Shown one piece after another: positions 1-6,804 of a DNA stretch of 13,612 nucleotides. Source of the DNA: JAYWAM01 sp043782425 (lineage in GTDB: Bacteria; Pseudomonadota; Gammaproteobacteria; Burkholderiales; Usitatibacteraceae); contig JAYWAM010000217.1 in assembly GCA_043782425.1 (NCBI GenBank), forward strand, positions 1-13,612, given 5' to 3'. The notes beneath the pieces were generated by a model, which was not told the DNA's origin, did not search any database, and saw nothing but the letters and a program-made list of their open reading frames with translations. Within the stretch, counting starts at the first letter, position 1, and every line of letters starts with the position of its first letter. Both the position numbers and the translations under genes were made by a program.

Positions 1-22
1 ATCCATGTTCTGCTAGCAAAAA

Positions 23-50
23 ATGGTTCCCCGCTTTCGCGGGGATGACA
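23..50 (-). repeat. Short palindromic dispersed repeat, copy 1
   Basis: A perfect 6-bp stem, CCCCGC at 29-34 and GCGGGG at 39-44, encloses a TTTC loop (GAAA on the other strand). The flanks TGG and ATGACAG complete a pattern that resembles the small dispersed repeats of the form ATTCCCGCGAAAGCGGGAAT, which are common between genes in many beta- and gammaproteobacteria. A second copy in the opposite orientation is at 13243-13272. Confidence 0.65.
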
Positions 51-175
51 GTTGTTTGGAGGTTCTTGAATTCGTTTCACATCAGTTTGAATCGCACCCG
101 AGAACCTGTGCATAGGCTCTATGTTCCAAGTGATGCGTACAATGATTACTGAGAATTCCCTAAATTGCGACAGCC

Positions 176-247
176 CCACCCTCACCCCCGCCCTCTCCCG
201 CCCAAGCGGGAGAGGGAGTTTCTCCCACCGGAACGGGGGGAGAGGGC
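176..247. repeat. CCCTCTCCCGC-type palindromic repeat
   Basis: A perfect 11-bp inverted repeat, CCCTCTCCCGC at 191-201 and GCGGGAGAGGG at 206-216, encloses the four-base loop CCAA. Further degenerate C-rich and G-rich blocks flank it to about 247. This is the look of the CCCTCTCCC intergenic repeats scattered in many proteobacterial genomes. It could fold in DNA or RNA, and it lies in what would be the xsc leader if the promoter is further upstream. Confidence 0.6.
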
Positions 248-267
248 CGTGGGCGTAGCAGGGGTTT

Positions 268-314
268 CAGCCAGTATGCTGGCTGCCTGCGAAGCGGCAG
301 TCCGATGCAGCGGA
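268..314 (+). repeat. Cluster of three short hairpins
   Basis: Three inverted repeats follow one another. CAGCCAG and CTGGCTG (268-274, 279-285) form a 7-bp stem with a TATG loop. CTGCC and GGCAG (283-287, 296-300) form a stem topped by GCGAAGC, a notably stable mini-hairpin sequence. TCCG and CGGA (301-304, 311-314) form a 4-bp stem. The first two overlap by three bases, so they may be alternatives. Most likely part of a dispersed repeat; a role in the xsc leader cannot be excluded. Confidence 0.4.
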
Positions 315-391
315 CAGCGCGCCCTGCAAGGGAGGGGGTAGTGGAGTCAAGAAGCTGTCGTGAATTAGGAAACGCTCAATAACGTATTTAC

Positions 392-400
392 AGGAAGGAG
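392..400 (+). promoter_or_regulatory. Strong ribosome binding site of xsc
   Basis: The purine run AGGAAGGAG ends six bases before the ATG at 407. It decides the start of xsc in favour of 407 over an in-frame ATG at 461 (residue 19), which aligns better with the usual family N-terminus but has no such site. Confidence 0.8.
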
Positions 401-406
401 CTTTAC

Positions 407-2197
407 ATGGGCAAGAACGAAACCAATATCCAGCGCAGCGTTGCAAGCGGCGTGACACGCATGACGCCCTCGGAGGCGTTTGTCGAGACGCTGGTGGCCA
501 ATGGTGTGACCGATGTGTTCGGCATCGTTGGCTCGGCGTGCATGGATGCGCTCGACATTTTTCCGGCCGCCGGTATCCGTTACATCCCGACGGTGCACGA
601 ACAGGGTGCCGCGCATATGGCCGACGGCTATGCCAGGGTGTCGGGGCGCCACGGCGTGTGCATGGCGCAAAACGGCCCTGGTATCACCAACTTCGTGACT
701 GCAGTAGCCGCTGCCTATTGGGCGCATAGCCCGGTGGTGGTGATCACGCCCGAGAGCGGAACCATGTCGATGGGTCTCGGCGGATTCCAGGAGACCGACC
801 AGTTGCCGATCTTCTCCAAAATCACCAAGTATCAGGGGCATGTCAATAATCCGCGCCGCATGGCGGAAATCACCGGGCGCTGCTTTGATCGTGCGATGCT
901 CGAAATGGGGCCAGCGCAACTGAATATTCCGCGCGACTATTTTTACGGCGATTTTGAATTCGAGGTGCCGCAACCCATCCGTGTCGAGCGTGGCGCGGGC
1001 GGCGCCAAGAGCCTGGATGAAGCGGCCACACTGCTCGCTCTAGCCAAGTTCCCAGTGATTGTTTCGGGCGGCGGCGTGGTCATGTCTGGCGGCGTCGATG
1101 CCTGCATCGTGCTCTCTGATTTGCTCGGCGCCCCTGTCGTCAATAGTTACCTGCACAACGATTCCTTCCCGGCCAACCATGCGCTGTGGTGCGGCCCGCT
1201 CGGTTATCAGGGATCCAAGGCCGGTATGAAGTTGATCGCGCAAGCCGATGTTGTGCTGGCGCTCGGCACCCGTCTTGGACCTTTCGGCACCTTGCCGCAG
1301 CATGGCATGGATTACTGGCCGAAAAACGCCAAAATAATCCAGGTCGATGCTGATGCAAAAATGCTCGGACTGGTCAAGAAGATCTCGGTCGGCATTTGTG
1401 GCGATGCGAAAGCCGCCGCCGAAGCGCTGATCGAACGGCTCAAGCACAAACAACTCGCCTGCAAGGCCAACAGCAAGCAGCGACTTGAGATGATTAACCA
1501 AGAGAAAGCCGCATGGGAAACCGAGTTGGCCGCCTGGGACCAGGAGCGCGACGCATGGAGTGTGGGGGTGGCCAAGGATAGCCCCTACATGCACCCCAGA
1601 CAGATGCTGCGCGAACTCGAAAAAGCGCTGCCGGAGGACGCCATGGTATCGACCGACATAGGCAACATTTGCTCCGTCGCCAACAGTTACCTGCGCTTCA
1701 GGCGCCCCAACAGCATGTTCGCGGCCATGAGCTTTGGCAATTGCGGCTACGCCTTTCCCACCATCATCGGCGCCAAACTTGCCGCACCCAATCGACCGGC
1801 GGTCGCCTATGTCGGCGACGGCGCGTGGGGCATGAGCTTCGGCGAGATTCTCACCTGCGTGCGCGAGAAAATTCCCGTCACTGCTGTAGTGTTCCATAAC
1901 AAGCAATGGGGCGCGGAGAAAAAGAATCAGGTGGATTTCTACAACAACCGTTTCCTCGGCACCAATCTGGAAAATCCAAGCTTCGCCGCTATCGCCCGCT
2001 CCATGGGCGCAGAAGGCATGGTGATCGACAAGCTGGCGGATGTCGGCCCGGCATTGCGCGCCGCCTGCGAAGCACAGAAAAGCGGCAAGACCACCATTAT
2101 CGAGGTGCTGGTGACGCAGGAACTGGGCGATCCGTTCCGCCGCGACGCCTTGTCCAAGCCGGTGCGTTTCCTTGACAAATATAAGGAGTATGTTTGA
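407..2197 (+). CDS. xsc: Sulfoacetaldehyde acetyltransferase (Xsc)
   Basis: This thiamine diphosphate enzyme (EC 2.3.3.15) cleaves sulfoacetaldehyde with phosphate to acetyl phosphate and sulfite in the cytoplasm, the desulfonation step of C2-sulfonate breakdown. At 596 residues it is of normal family length. It has the N-terminal pyrimidine-binding domain with the cofactor-activating Glu65 (VHEQGAAHMADGYAR), the signature AQNGPGITNFVTA at 87-99, a central domain, and the diphosphate-binding motif from GDG (470-472) to N498. The Xsc-typical stretches NKQWGAEKKN and QELGDPFRRDA near the C-terminus set it apart from acetolactate synthase and glyoxylate carboligase. Compared with characterised Xsc proteins as remembered, it has about 18 extra N-terminal residues and looks divergent. 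It is the first gene of the operon; the acyl-CoA ligase and acylating dehydrogenase downstream would supply its substrate from sulfoacetate. Confidence 0.88.
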   Translation: MGKNETNIQRSVASGVTRMTPSEAFVETLVANGVTDVFGIVGSACMDALDIFPAAGIRYIPTVHEQGAAHMADGYARVSGRHGVCMAQNGPGITNFVTAVAAAYWAHSPVVVITPESGTMSMGLGGFQETDQLPIFSKITKYQGHVNNPRRMAEITGRCFDRAMLEMGPAQLNIPRDYFYGDFEFEVPQPIRVERGAGGAKSLDEAATLLALAKFPVIVSGGGVVMSGGVDACIVLSDLLGAPVVNSYLHNDSFPANHALWCGPLGYQGSKAGMKLIAQADVVLALGTRLGPFGTLPQHGMDYWPKNAKIIQVDADAKMLGLVKKISVGICGDAKAAAEALIERLKHKQLACKANSKQRLEMINQEKAAWETELAAWDQERDAWSVGVAKDSPYMHPRQMLRELEKALPEDAMVSTDIGNICSVANSYLRFRRPNSMFAAMSFGNCGYAFPTIIGAKLAAPNRPAVAYVGDGAWGMSFGEILTCVREKIPVTAVVFHNKQWGAEKKNQVDFYNNRFLGTNLENPSFAAIARSMGAEGMVIDKLADVGPALRAACEAQKSGKTTIIEVLVTQELGDPFRRDALSKPVRFLDKYKEYV

Positions 2198-2255
2198 AGT
2201 AATATCCTTGCGCTGTGTAGAGTTCTCGTCTGGACGAAATGCTAACCCGTTATCA

Positions 2256-2265
2256 AAAAGGAGAA
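2256..2265 (+). promoter_or_regulatory. Ribosome binding site of the tctC-like gene
   Basis: AAAAAGGAGA lies just ahead of the ATG at 2269. It rules out the upstream in-frame ATG at 2239, because from 2269 the protein begins directly with a proper signal peptide. Confidence 0.75.
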
Positions 2266-2268
2266 AAC

Positions 2269-3231
2269 ATGAAAAGCTGGTTCGATACACCGATGGTCAA
2301 GTTGATGGCTGCTTTTATTTGCATTTTGGCTGCGGCTGGCGGGGCCTTCGCGCAGGAAAAATTCCCCCGGCGGCCTGTCGAGTTCATCGTTCCTTATGGC
2401 GCAGGTGGTGGCGCCGACCAGTTGGCGCGAAAGATCGGCAAACTGCTTGAGGTAGATCTCAAGACATCTTTTCCGGTGCTCAATGTTCCTGGTGCGGTCG
2501 GCAACACCGGCATGACCAAGCTGCTCGCTGCTCCGGCGGACGGCTACTCCATTGCGATCCTGATCGGCGATACAGTAGCGACCGTGTTATCGGGCGGCGC
2601 GCGCTGGAAATTATCGGAGGTCACGCCGCTCGGCATCATGATCCGCCAAAATTCCGGTTTTTTCGTGCAGCAGTCTAGCCGCTTCAAGAGCTGGAATGAT
2701 GTCGTGACGGAAGCCAAGGCCAAGCCGGGCACGATAAAGGTGGCGATTCTCGGTTTTGGCAGCGTTGACGATATGACCGTCACCTATCTTGCCAGTAAAG
2801 GCATCAAGCTGGTTCCGGTGCCTTATGCCAGCCCCGGCGAACGTTATACCTCGATACTTGGCGGGCACGTGGACTTGTTGTTCGAGCAGGCGGGCGACAT
2901 ACACAATTTCCTCGACAGCAAGCAAATGCGCCCTGTGCTGTTTTTCAGCGAGGATAGGAATGAAGGCTTTGCCGATATTCCCTCCTCGAAGGAAGCAGGG
3001 CTGGAAATCTACTTGCCGCAATACCGCGCCATCGTCACCAAGGCAGGCACTGATCCGCAGATTGTCAAGTTTCTGGCCGACGCCATCGCCAAGGCGGCAA
3101 ACACGCCTGATTACGCGGCTTTCCTAAAAGAATCGCTGGCTCGCAAAGACAGTTTCATTCCCGCTGGTGAAGCGCAAAAATTTATGTCCAGTGAGATAGC
3201 CACGATGCGGAAGTTGAGCAGCAAGAAATAG
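2269..3231 (+). CDS. tctC: TTT transporter periplasmic binding protein (TctC/Bug family)
   Basis: Periplasmic solute-binding protein of a tripartite tricarboxylate-type transporter, 320 residues, normal for the Bug family. A signal peptide spans residues 1-28: basic start, hydrophobic core, then cleavage after AFA. The mature protein opens with the family hallmark FPRRPVEFIVPYGAGGGADQ, where the family contacts a ligand carboxylate, followed by a PGAVGNTGM loop. The second contact region is PYASPGERYTSILGGHVDLLFEQ at about 185-205. Bug proteins usually bind carboxylates. Its place between xsc and the sauS/sauT-like genes makes sulfoacetate, which carries both a carboxylate and a sulfonate, the likely ligand, but that is inference. 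It lies 71 bases after xsc and 31 bases before the small membrane subunit. Confidence 0.88.
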   Translation: MKSWFDTPMVKLMAAFICILAAAGGAFAQEKFPRRPVEFIVPYGAGGGADQLARKIGKLLEVDLKTSFPVLNVPGAVGNTGMTKLLAAPADGYSIAILIGDTVATVLSGGARWKLSEVTPLGIMIRQNSGFFVQQSSRFKSWNDVVTEAKAKPGTIKVAILGFGSVDDMTVTYLASKGIKLVPVPYASPGERYTSILGGHVDLLFEQAGDIHNFLDSKQMRPVLFFSEDRNEGFADIPSSKEAGLEIYLPQYRAIVTKAGTDPQIVKFLADAIAKAANTPDYAAFLKESLARKDSFIPAGEAQKFMSSEIATMRKLSSKK

Positions 3232-3262
3232 CACACGACGAATTCAATAACAGGGAATCGTA

Positions 3263-3814
3263 ATGTTGAACCGCTTGCTACGCGCTTCGCCCTATATTGT
3301 TTTGCTGATCGGCGCGATGGTTTTTTACCACCTGGCAACTCAAATCGACTATGCGGCGCCGGCTGGGCGCATTGGGCCGGACGCCTGGCCGAAATTGATT
3401 TTGATTCTGCTGGGTGCGGCATGCGCCTATGGAATTGTGAAGAGCCTCCTGGTCAGAGAATCCTTTGAGGCCGCAGGCCTGCTCGGTAAATTAATGAAGG
3501 ACGCGGGCGCCGGGGAGGAGGGCGATAGTCAACCGGTCTATCCCTTGCGCCTATGGGCCGGTATCGGCTTAACCATCGTTTACATACTTGCAATCAGCAC
3601 ACTGGGTTTCTTTATCGCCACCAGCGCGTATCTTGCGTTGTTCATGGTCATTGGCCGCTACCGTCGCTGGCGCGTGATCTCCAGCACCAGCCTGCTCGGC
3701 ACATTGGTCATCATGTTCGTCTTCATGAAGGTCGTGTATGTTTCTTTACCGCTCGGTACAGGGCCATTCTTGACAGTATCGACGGCATTGCTTGCTGTCA
3801 TGGGAGTGCGTTAA
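3263..3814 (+). CDS. tctB: TTT transporter small membrane subunit (TctB family)
   Basis: A 183-residue inner-membrane protein, the small subunit of a tripartite tricarboxylate-type transporter. Four hydrophobic segments are visible, at about residues 11-27, 42-62, 97-131 (long, perhaps two helices close together) and 142-160. A soluble, acidic stretch around 70-92 separates the second and third. The GRIGPDAWPKLI stretch after the first helix and the SLPLGTGPFL end resemble TctB proteins. This family is poorly conserved, so the call leans on size, topology and position between the binding protein and the large subunit. Its stop is two bases before the GTG of tctA, which suggests translational coupling. 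Start at 3263 fits the family N-terminus; the Shine-Dalgarno (CAGGGAA) is only moderate. Confidence 0.82.
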   Translation: MLNRLLRASPYIVLLIGAMVFYHLATQIDYAAPAGRIGPDAWPKLILILLGAACAYGIVKSLLVRESFEAAGLLGKLMKDAGAGEEGDSQPVYPLRLWAGIGLTIVYILAISTLGFFIATSAYLALFMVIGRYRRWRVISSTSLLGTLVIMFVFMKVVYVSLPLGTGPFLTVSTALLAVMGVR

Positions 3815-3816
3815 AC

Positions 3817-5331
3817 GTGGACATCATCGTTAGCCTTGGTAACGGATTTCTGGAAGTTTTTCAACCGATGAATATGCTGGTGCTGGTTATCGGTCTGGTG
3901 CTGGGGATGCTGGTTGCCGTTCTGCCCGGACTGACGCTGGTTATGGGAGTGGTGTTGGCGCTGCCTTTCACCTACAGCATGGGTTTGTTGCCGGCGATTA
4001 TTTTACTCACTGCGATGTATGTTTCGGGTACTTATGGCGGCGCTTTTACAGCAATACTTTTTCGCATTCCCGGTGAGCCTATAGACGTACCGCTGTTGTG
4101 GGATGGCTATACCATGGCGCGCAAAGGGAACCCGGCCAAGGCGCTGGGCTGGACCCTGTTCGCGGCCTTGGGGGGCGGTCTACTTTCAGCGACAGTCATG
4201 GTGTTTCTGTCTCACCCGGTGGCGAAATTCGCGCTCACTCTCTCTTCGCCGGAGTACTTCGCCATCCTGCTGTTCGGCATGGCAAGCGTTGTATCGCTCG
4301 GCGGCAGTTCCATCACCAATGCTTTTATTAGTTTGTTTCTTGGACTGTTGATCGCCACTGTTGGTGTCGACTCGATTTACGGCGCGCAACGCTTTGCCTT
4401 CGGTGTCCCGTTTCTTGAGGATGGCATCGAGTACCTGCTAGTCATGGTGGGCGCGTACGGCTTGGGTGAGGTTTTTTACCGCTTGGAGAAGGGCTTTAAG
4501 AGCGAGGAAAAGACTGCCAATGTTGAGCGCAAGATTGCGACCGATTTTCCAACTCTGGCCGAAATCGGCAAGGTCAAAGGCACGTTCTTGCGCAGTTCTA
4601 TCCTGGGAATCATAGTCGGGATCATTCCCGGTGCAGGAGCGACTATCGCTTCGTTCGTCGCCTATGGCACGGAAGCCCAGTACGGCAAGCGGCGCAAAGA
4701 AATGGGCAGCGGCATTGCCGAAGGAATCGTCGCGCCGCAGACCGCGGCCACGTCGTCGGTCGGCGGCGCGCTGATTCCGTTAATGACCATGGGCATTCCC
4801 GGTAGCGGCGCCACCGCTATCATCCTCGGTGCGTTTCTGTTGCACGGTATGCAGCCTGGCCCGCAGATTTTTGTTAATTCTGGCCCTATGGTCTATGCCG
4901 TGTTCGCCTCGTTGTTCGTCAGCATTATCGGCATGTGCATCTTGGGATACTTTGCCATCAAGCCACTGGTGAAGGTGCTGGATATGCCCGAGCCTGTGGT
5001 GTCCGCCTTCGTCGTCTTGTTTTGCTTTATCGGCGCCTTTGCTGCGCGCAACAACCTGTCTGACCTCTACGTCATCACGGCGTTTGGCGTGCTCGGCTAT
5101 CTTTTCGACAAGTTCAAGTTTCCGATTGCGCCGCTGGTGCTGGGATCGATTCTCGGGCCGCTGGCAGAAAGCGCTTTCATGACCATGATGGTGAGCGAAA
5201 ATAATAACTGGAGTGTGTTGTTCACACGGCCAGTGAGTGCAGTGGTGATGGCATTGGCGATCATCGCGCTGGTCTACCCGATCCACCGGCAGTTACGTGA
5301 ACGGCGCGCGGCGCGCGCGGAAAAAACATGA
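3817..5331 (+). CDS. tctA: TTT transporter large membrane subunit (TctA family)
   Basis: Main transmembrane subunit of the tripartite transporter, 504 residues, about 12 hydrophobic segments. Family signatures are plain: PGLTLVMGVVLALPFTY at 37-53, GTYGGAFTAILFRIPGEP at 71-88, DGYTMARKG at 96-104, PGAGATIASFVAYGTE at 271-286, and GGALIPLMTMGIPGSGATA at 316-334. The two halves echo each other, as is known for this family. The start is the GTG at 3817, two bases after the tctB stop; a frame open further upstream overlaps tctB and is not coding. The loop after the first GIPG-like motif reads RIPGEPIDVPLLWDGY rather than the usual NIPGTP with small residues, which may bear on the substrate. It ends 13 bases before the aldehyde dehydrogenase gene. 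Confidence 0.9.
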   Translation: MDIIVSLGNGFLEVFQPMNMLVLVIGLVLGMLVAVLPGLTLVMGVVLALPFTYSMGLLPAIILLTAMYVSGTYGGAFTAILFRIPGEPIDVPLLWDGYTMARKGNPAKALGWTLFAALGGGLLSATVMVFLSHPVAKFALTLSSPEYFAILLFGMASVVSLGGSSITNAFISLFLGLLIATVGVDSIYGAQRFAFGVPFLEDGIEYLLVMVGAYGLGEVFYRLEKGFKSEEKTANVERKIATDFPTLAEIGKVKGTFLRSSILGIIVGIIPGAGATIASFVAYGTEAQYGKRRKEMGSGIAEGIVAPQTAATSSVGGALIPLMTMGIPGSGATAIILGAFLLHGMQPGPQIFVNSGPMVYAVFASLFVSIIGMCILGYFAIKPLVKVLDMPEPVVSAFVVLFCFIGAFAARNNLSDLYVITAFGVLGYLFDKFKFPIAPLVLGSILGPLAESAFMTMMVSENNNWSVLFTRPVSAVVMALAIIALVYPIHRQLRERRAARAEKT

Positions 5332-5344
5332 GCGCTTGCAGAAG

Positions 5345-6745
5345 ATGAATACTTCAGCACGCCAAGCGGTTGCTGCTCTGCTTGACCGGGCGCGTGCCGC
5401 TCAAGCAATCTACGCGGATTACTCGCAGAAACAGGTTGACGAAGTCGTCACTGCGGTGGGTTGGGCGATCATGAAACCTGAGAACAACCAGGTGCTGGCC
5501 GAAATGGCGGTGCGCGACACCGGCCTTGGCAATGTGGCCGACAAGATGCTCAAAAACCATCGCAAGACGCTCGGCTTGTTGAGAGATTTAAAAGGCGCCA
5601 GGAGCGTGGGCATCATTGCCGAATATGCGGAACAGGGCATCGTTGAGATCGCGCGGCCGGTTGGTGTGGTTGCGGCGATCACCCCGTCCACCAATCCTGC
5701 GGCGACGCCCGCCAACAAAATCATTAATGCGCTCAAGGGGCGTAATGCGATCATCATTGCGCCTTCCCCCAAGGGGCTGAGCACCTGCGCCGCTTTGGTC
5801 GGCTACATTCACGCTGAGCTGAAAAAGGTCGGAGCACCGCCGGATCTGCTGCAGTTCCTGCCAAATCCGGTAACCAAAGAGGCGACGCAGGAATTGATGC
5901 GCCAGGCCGATCTGGTGGTGGCGACCGGCTCGCAGAACAACGTGCGCGCGGCGTATGCCAGCGGCACGCCGACGTTCGGCGTGGGCGCGGGTAATGTCTG
6001 CTCTATCGTGGATGCCTCGGCTGACTTGCACGAGGCGGCACAAAACATTGCACGTTCAAAAACATTCGACAATGCGACCAGTTGTTCCTCGGAGAATAGT
6101 GTGGTTATTCTCGATGTAGTTTATGAGCAGGCGCTGCGGGCGCTGAGCGAGGCCGGTGGCGTGTTGCTGGATGGCGAAGAGAAGGGCCGCTTGCAGGCGC
6201 TGATGTGGACAGACGGCAAGCTCAACCCGCAGGTGACGGCCCAGTCTGCGCCGCGCATCGCCGCGCTCGCAGGACTGGAGCGGGCAGCGCCTTCGACGGC
6301 GAAATTCCTGCTGGTCGAGGAAAGCGGCAGCGGCCCGGATCATCCCTTCTCTGGTGAGAAGCTCGCGCCTGTGCTCGCCGTCTATCGCGCGCGCGATTTC
6401 GATCATGCCTGCAACATCGTCACAGGCATCTATGCCTATCAGGGCGCGGGGCATTCGGTCGGCATACACAGCAACGACGACAGGAACATCGCGCGTCTAG
6501 GGATGGAGCTGCCGGTATGCCGCGTCATCGTCAACCAGGCCCATTGCTTCGCCACTGGCGGCAACTTCGACAATGGTCTGCCATTTTCGCTGTCCATGGG
6601 TTGCGGCACCTGGGGACGAAACAATTTCTCCGACAACTTAAATTACCGGCACTACCTGAACATTACGCGCATCTCGCGCAAGATTCCTGAGCGGATTCCG
6701 TCCGAGCAGGAAATATTCGGCGACTACCTGCGCAAGTTCCGCTGA
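5345..6745 (+). CDS. sauS: CoA-acylating aldehyde dehydrogenase, likely sulfoacetaldehyde dehydrogenase (SauS)
   Basis: A 466-residue member of the CoA-acylating branch of the aldehyde dehydrogenase superfamily. The likely reaction is reduction of sulfoacetyl-CoA to sulfoacetaldehyde with release of CoA (EC 1.2.1.81, NADPH-linked in the known enzyme). The catalytic cysteine is C247 in SKTFDNATSCSSENSVV, a stretch close to the N-terminal half of AdhE. Also AdhE-like are GVVAAITPSTNPAATPANK (107-125), GVGAGNVCSIVD (212-223) and FSLSMGCGTWGRNNFSDN (414-431). The fused alcohol dehydrogenase half of AdhE is absent. A GTG at 5297 would overlap tctA, so ATG 5345 is preferred although its Shine-Dalgarno is weak. 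Acylating dehydrogenases for acetaldehyde or succinate semialdehyde share these motifs; the substrate is inferred from the neighbouring xsc and ligase. Confidence 0.82.
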   Translation: MNTSARQAVAALLDRARAAQAIYADYSQKQVDEVVTAVGWAIMKPENNQVLAEMAVRDTGLGNVADKMLKNHRKTLGLLRDLKGARSVGIIAEYAEQGIVEIARPVGVVAAITPSTNPAATPANKIINALKGRNAIIIAPSPKGLSTCAALVGYIHAELKKVGAPPDLLQFLPNPVTKEATQELMRQADLVVATGSQNNVRAAYASGTPTFGVGAGNVCSIVDASADLHEAAQNIARSKTFDNATSCSSENSVVILDVVYEQALRALSEAGGVLLDGEEKGRLQALMWTDGKLNPQVTAQSAPRIAALAGLERAAPSTAKFLLVEESGSGPDHPFSGEKLAPVLAVYRARDFDHACNIVTGIYAYQGAGHSVGIHSNDDRNIARLGMELPVCRVIVNQAHCFATGGNFDNGLPFSLSMGCGTWGRNNFSDNLNYRHYLNITRISRKIPERIPSEQEIFGDYLRKFR

Positions 6746-6804
6746 TCTTGGAGCACGGTGCAATCATTCAGGCAAAACCCCGCCGCTCAAAAGAATCCCG
6801 AAGC

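Larger units (their letters stand above)
1..406. other. Gene-free, repeat-rich region upstream of xsc
   Basis: This 406-base stretch has no convincing gene on either strand. It holds a small GC-rich hairpin repeat near 23-50, a pyrimidine/purine-rich palindrome at 176-247, and a run of three short hairpins at 268-314. The xsc promoter should lie here, but no good pair of -35 and -10 boxes could be picked; a TTGAAT at 87-92 followed by a weak CATAGG is the best seen and is not reported as a promoter. The only solid control element is the ribosome binding site just before xsc. Confidence 0.7.

Noticed and set aside
365..973. Open frame on the - strand across the start of xsc
   Set aside because: His- and Arg-rich composition typical of an antisense shadow; no recognisable motif.
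1040..2290. Long open frame of over 400 codons on the - strand, antisense to xsc
   Set aside because: It mirrors the GC-rich codon pattern of xsc, has low-complexity composition and no family resemblance, and xsc itself has clear catalytic motifs.
3553..3816. N-terminal extension of tctA overlapping tctB
   Set aside because: The extension has no family match and reads tctB in the wrong frame; the GTG at 3817 fits the TctA N-terminus.
5297..5344. Upstream GTG start for the aldehyde dehydrogenase, overlapping the tctA end
   Set aside because: It would add an Arg/Lys-rich stretch unlike the family. ATG 5345 is simpler, though its ribosome binding site is weak.
6748..6804. TTG start for the acyl-CoA ligase two bases after the sauS stop
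   Set aside because: The 19 added residues do not look like the family N-terminus; it remains possible given the tight spacing.
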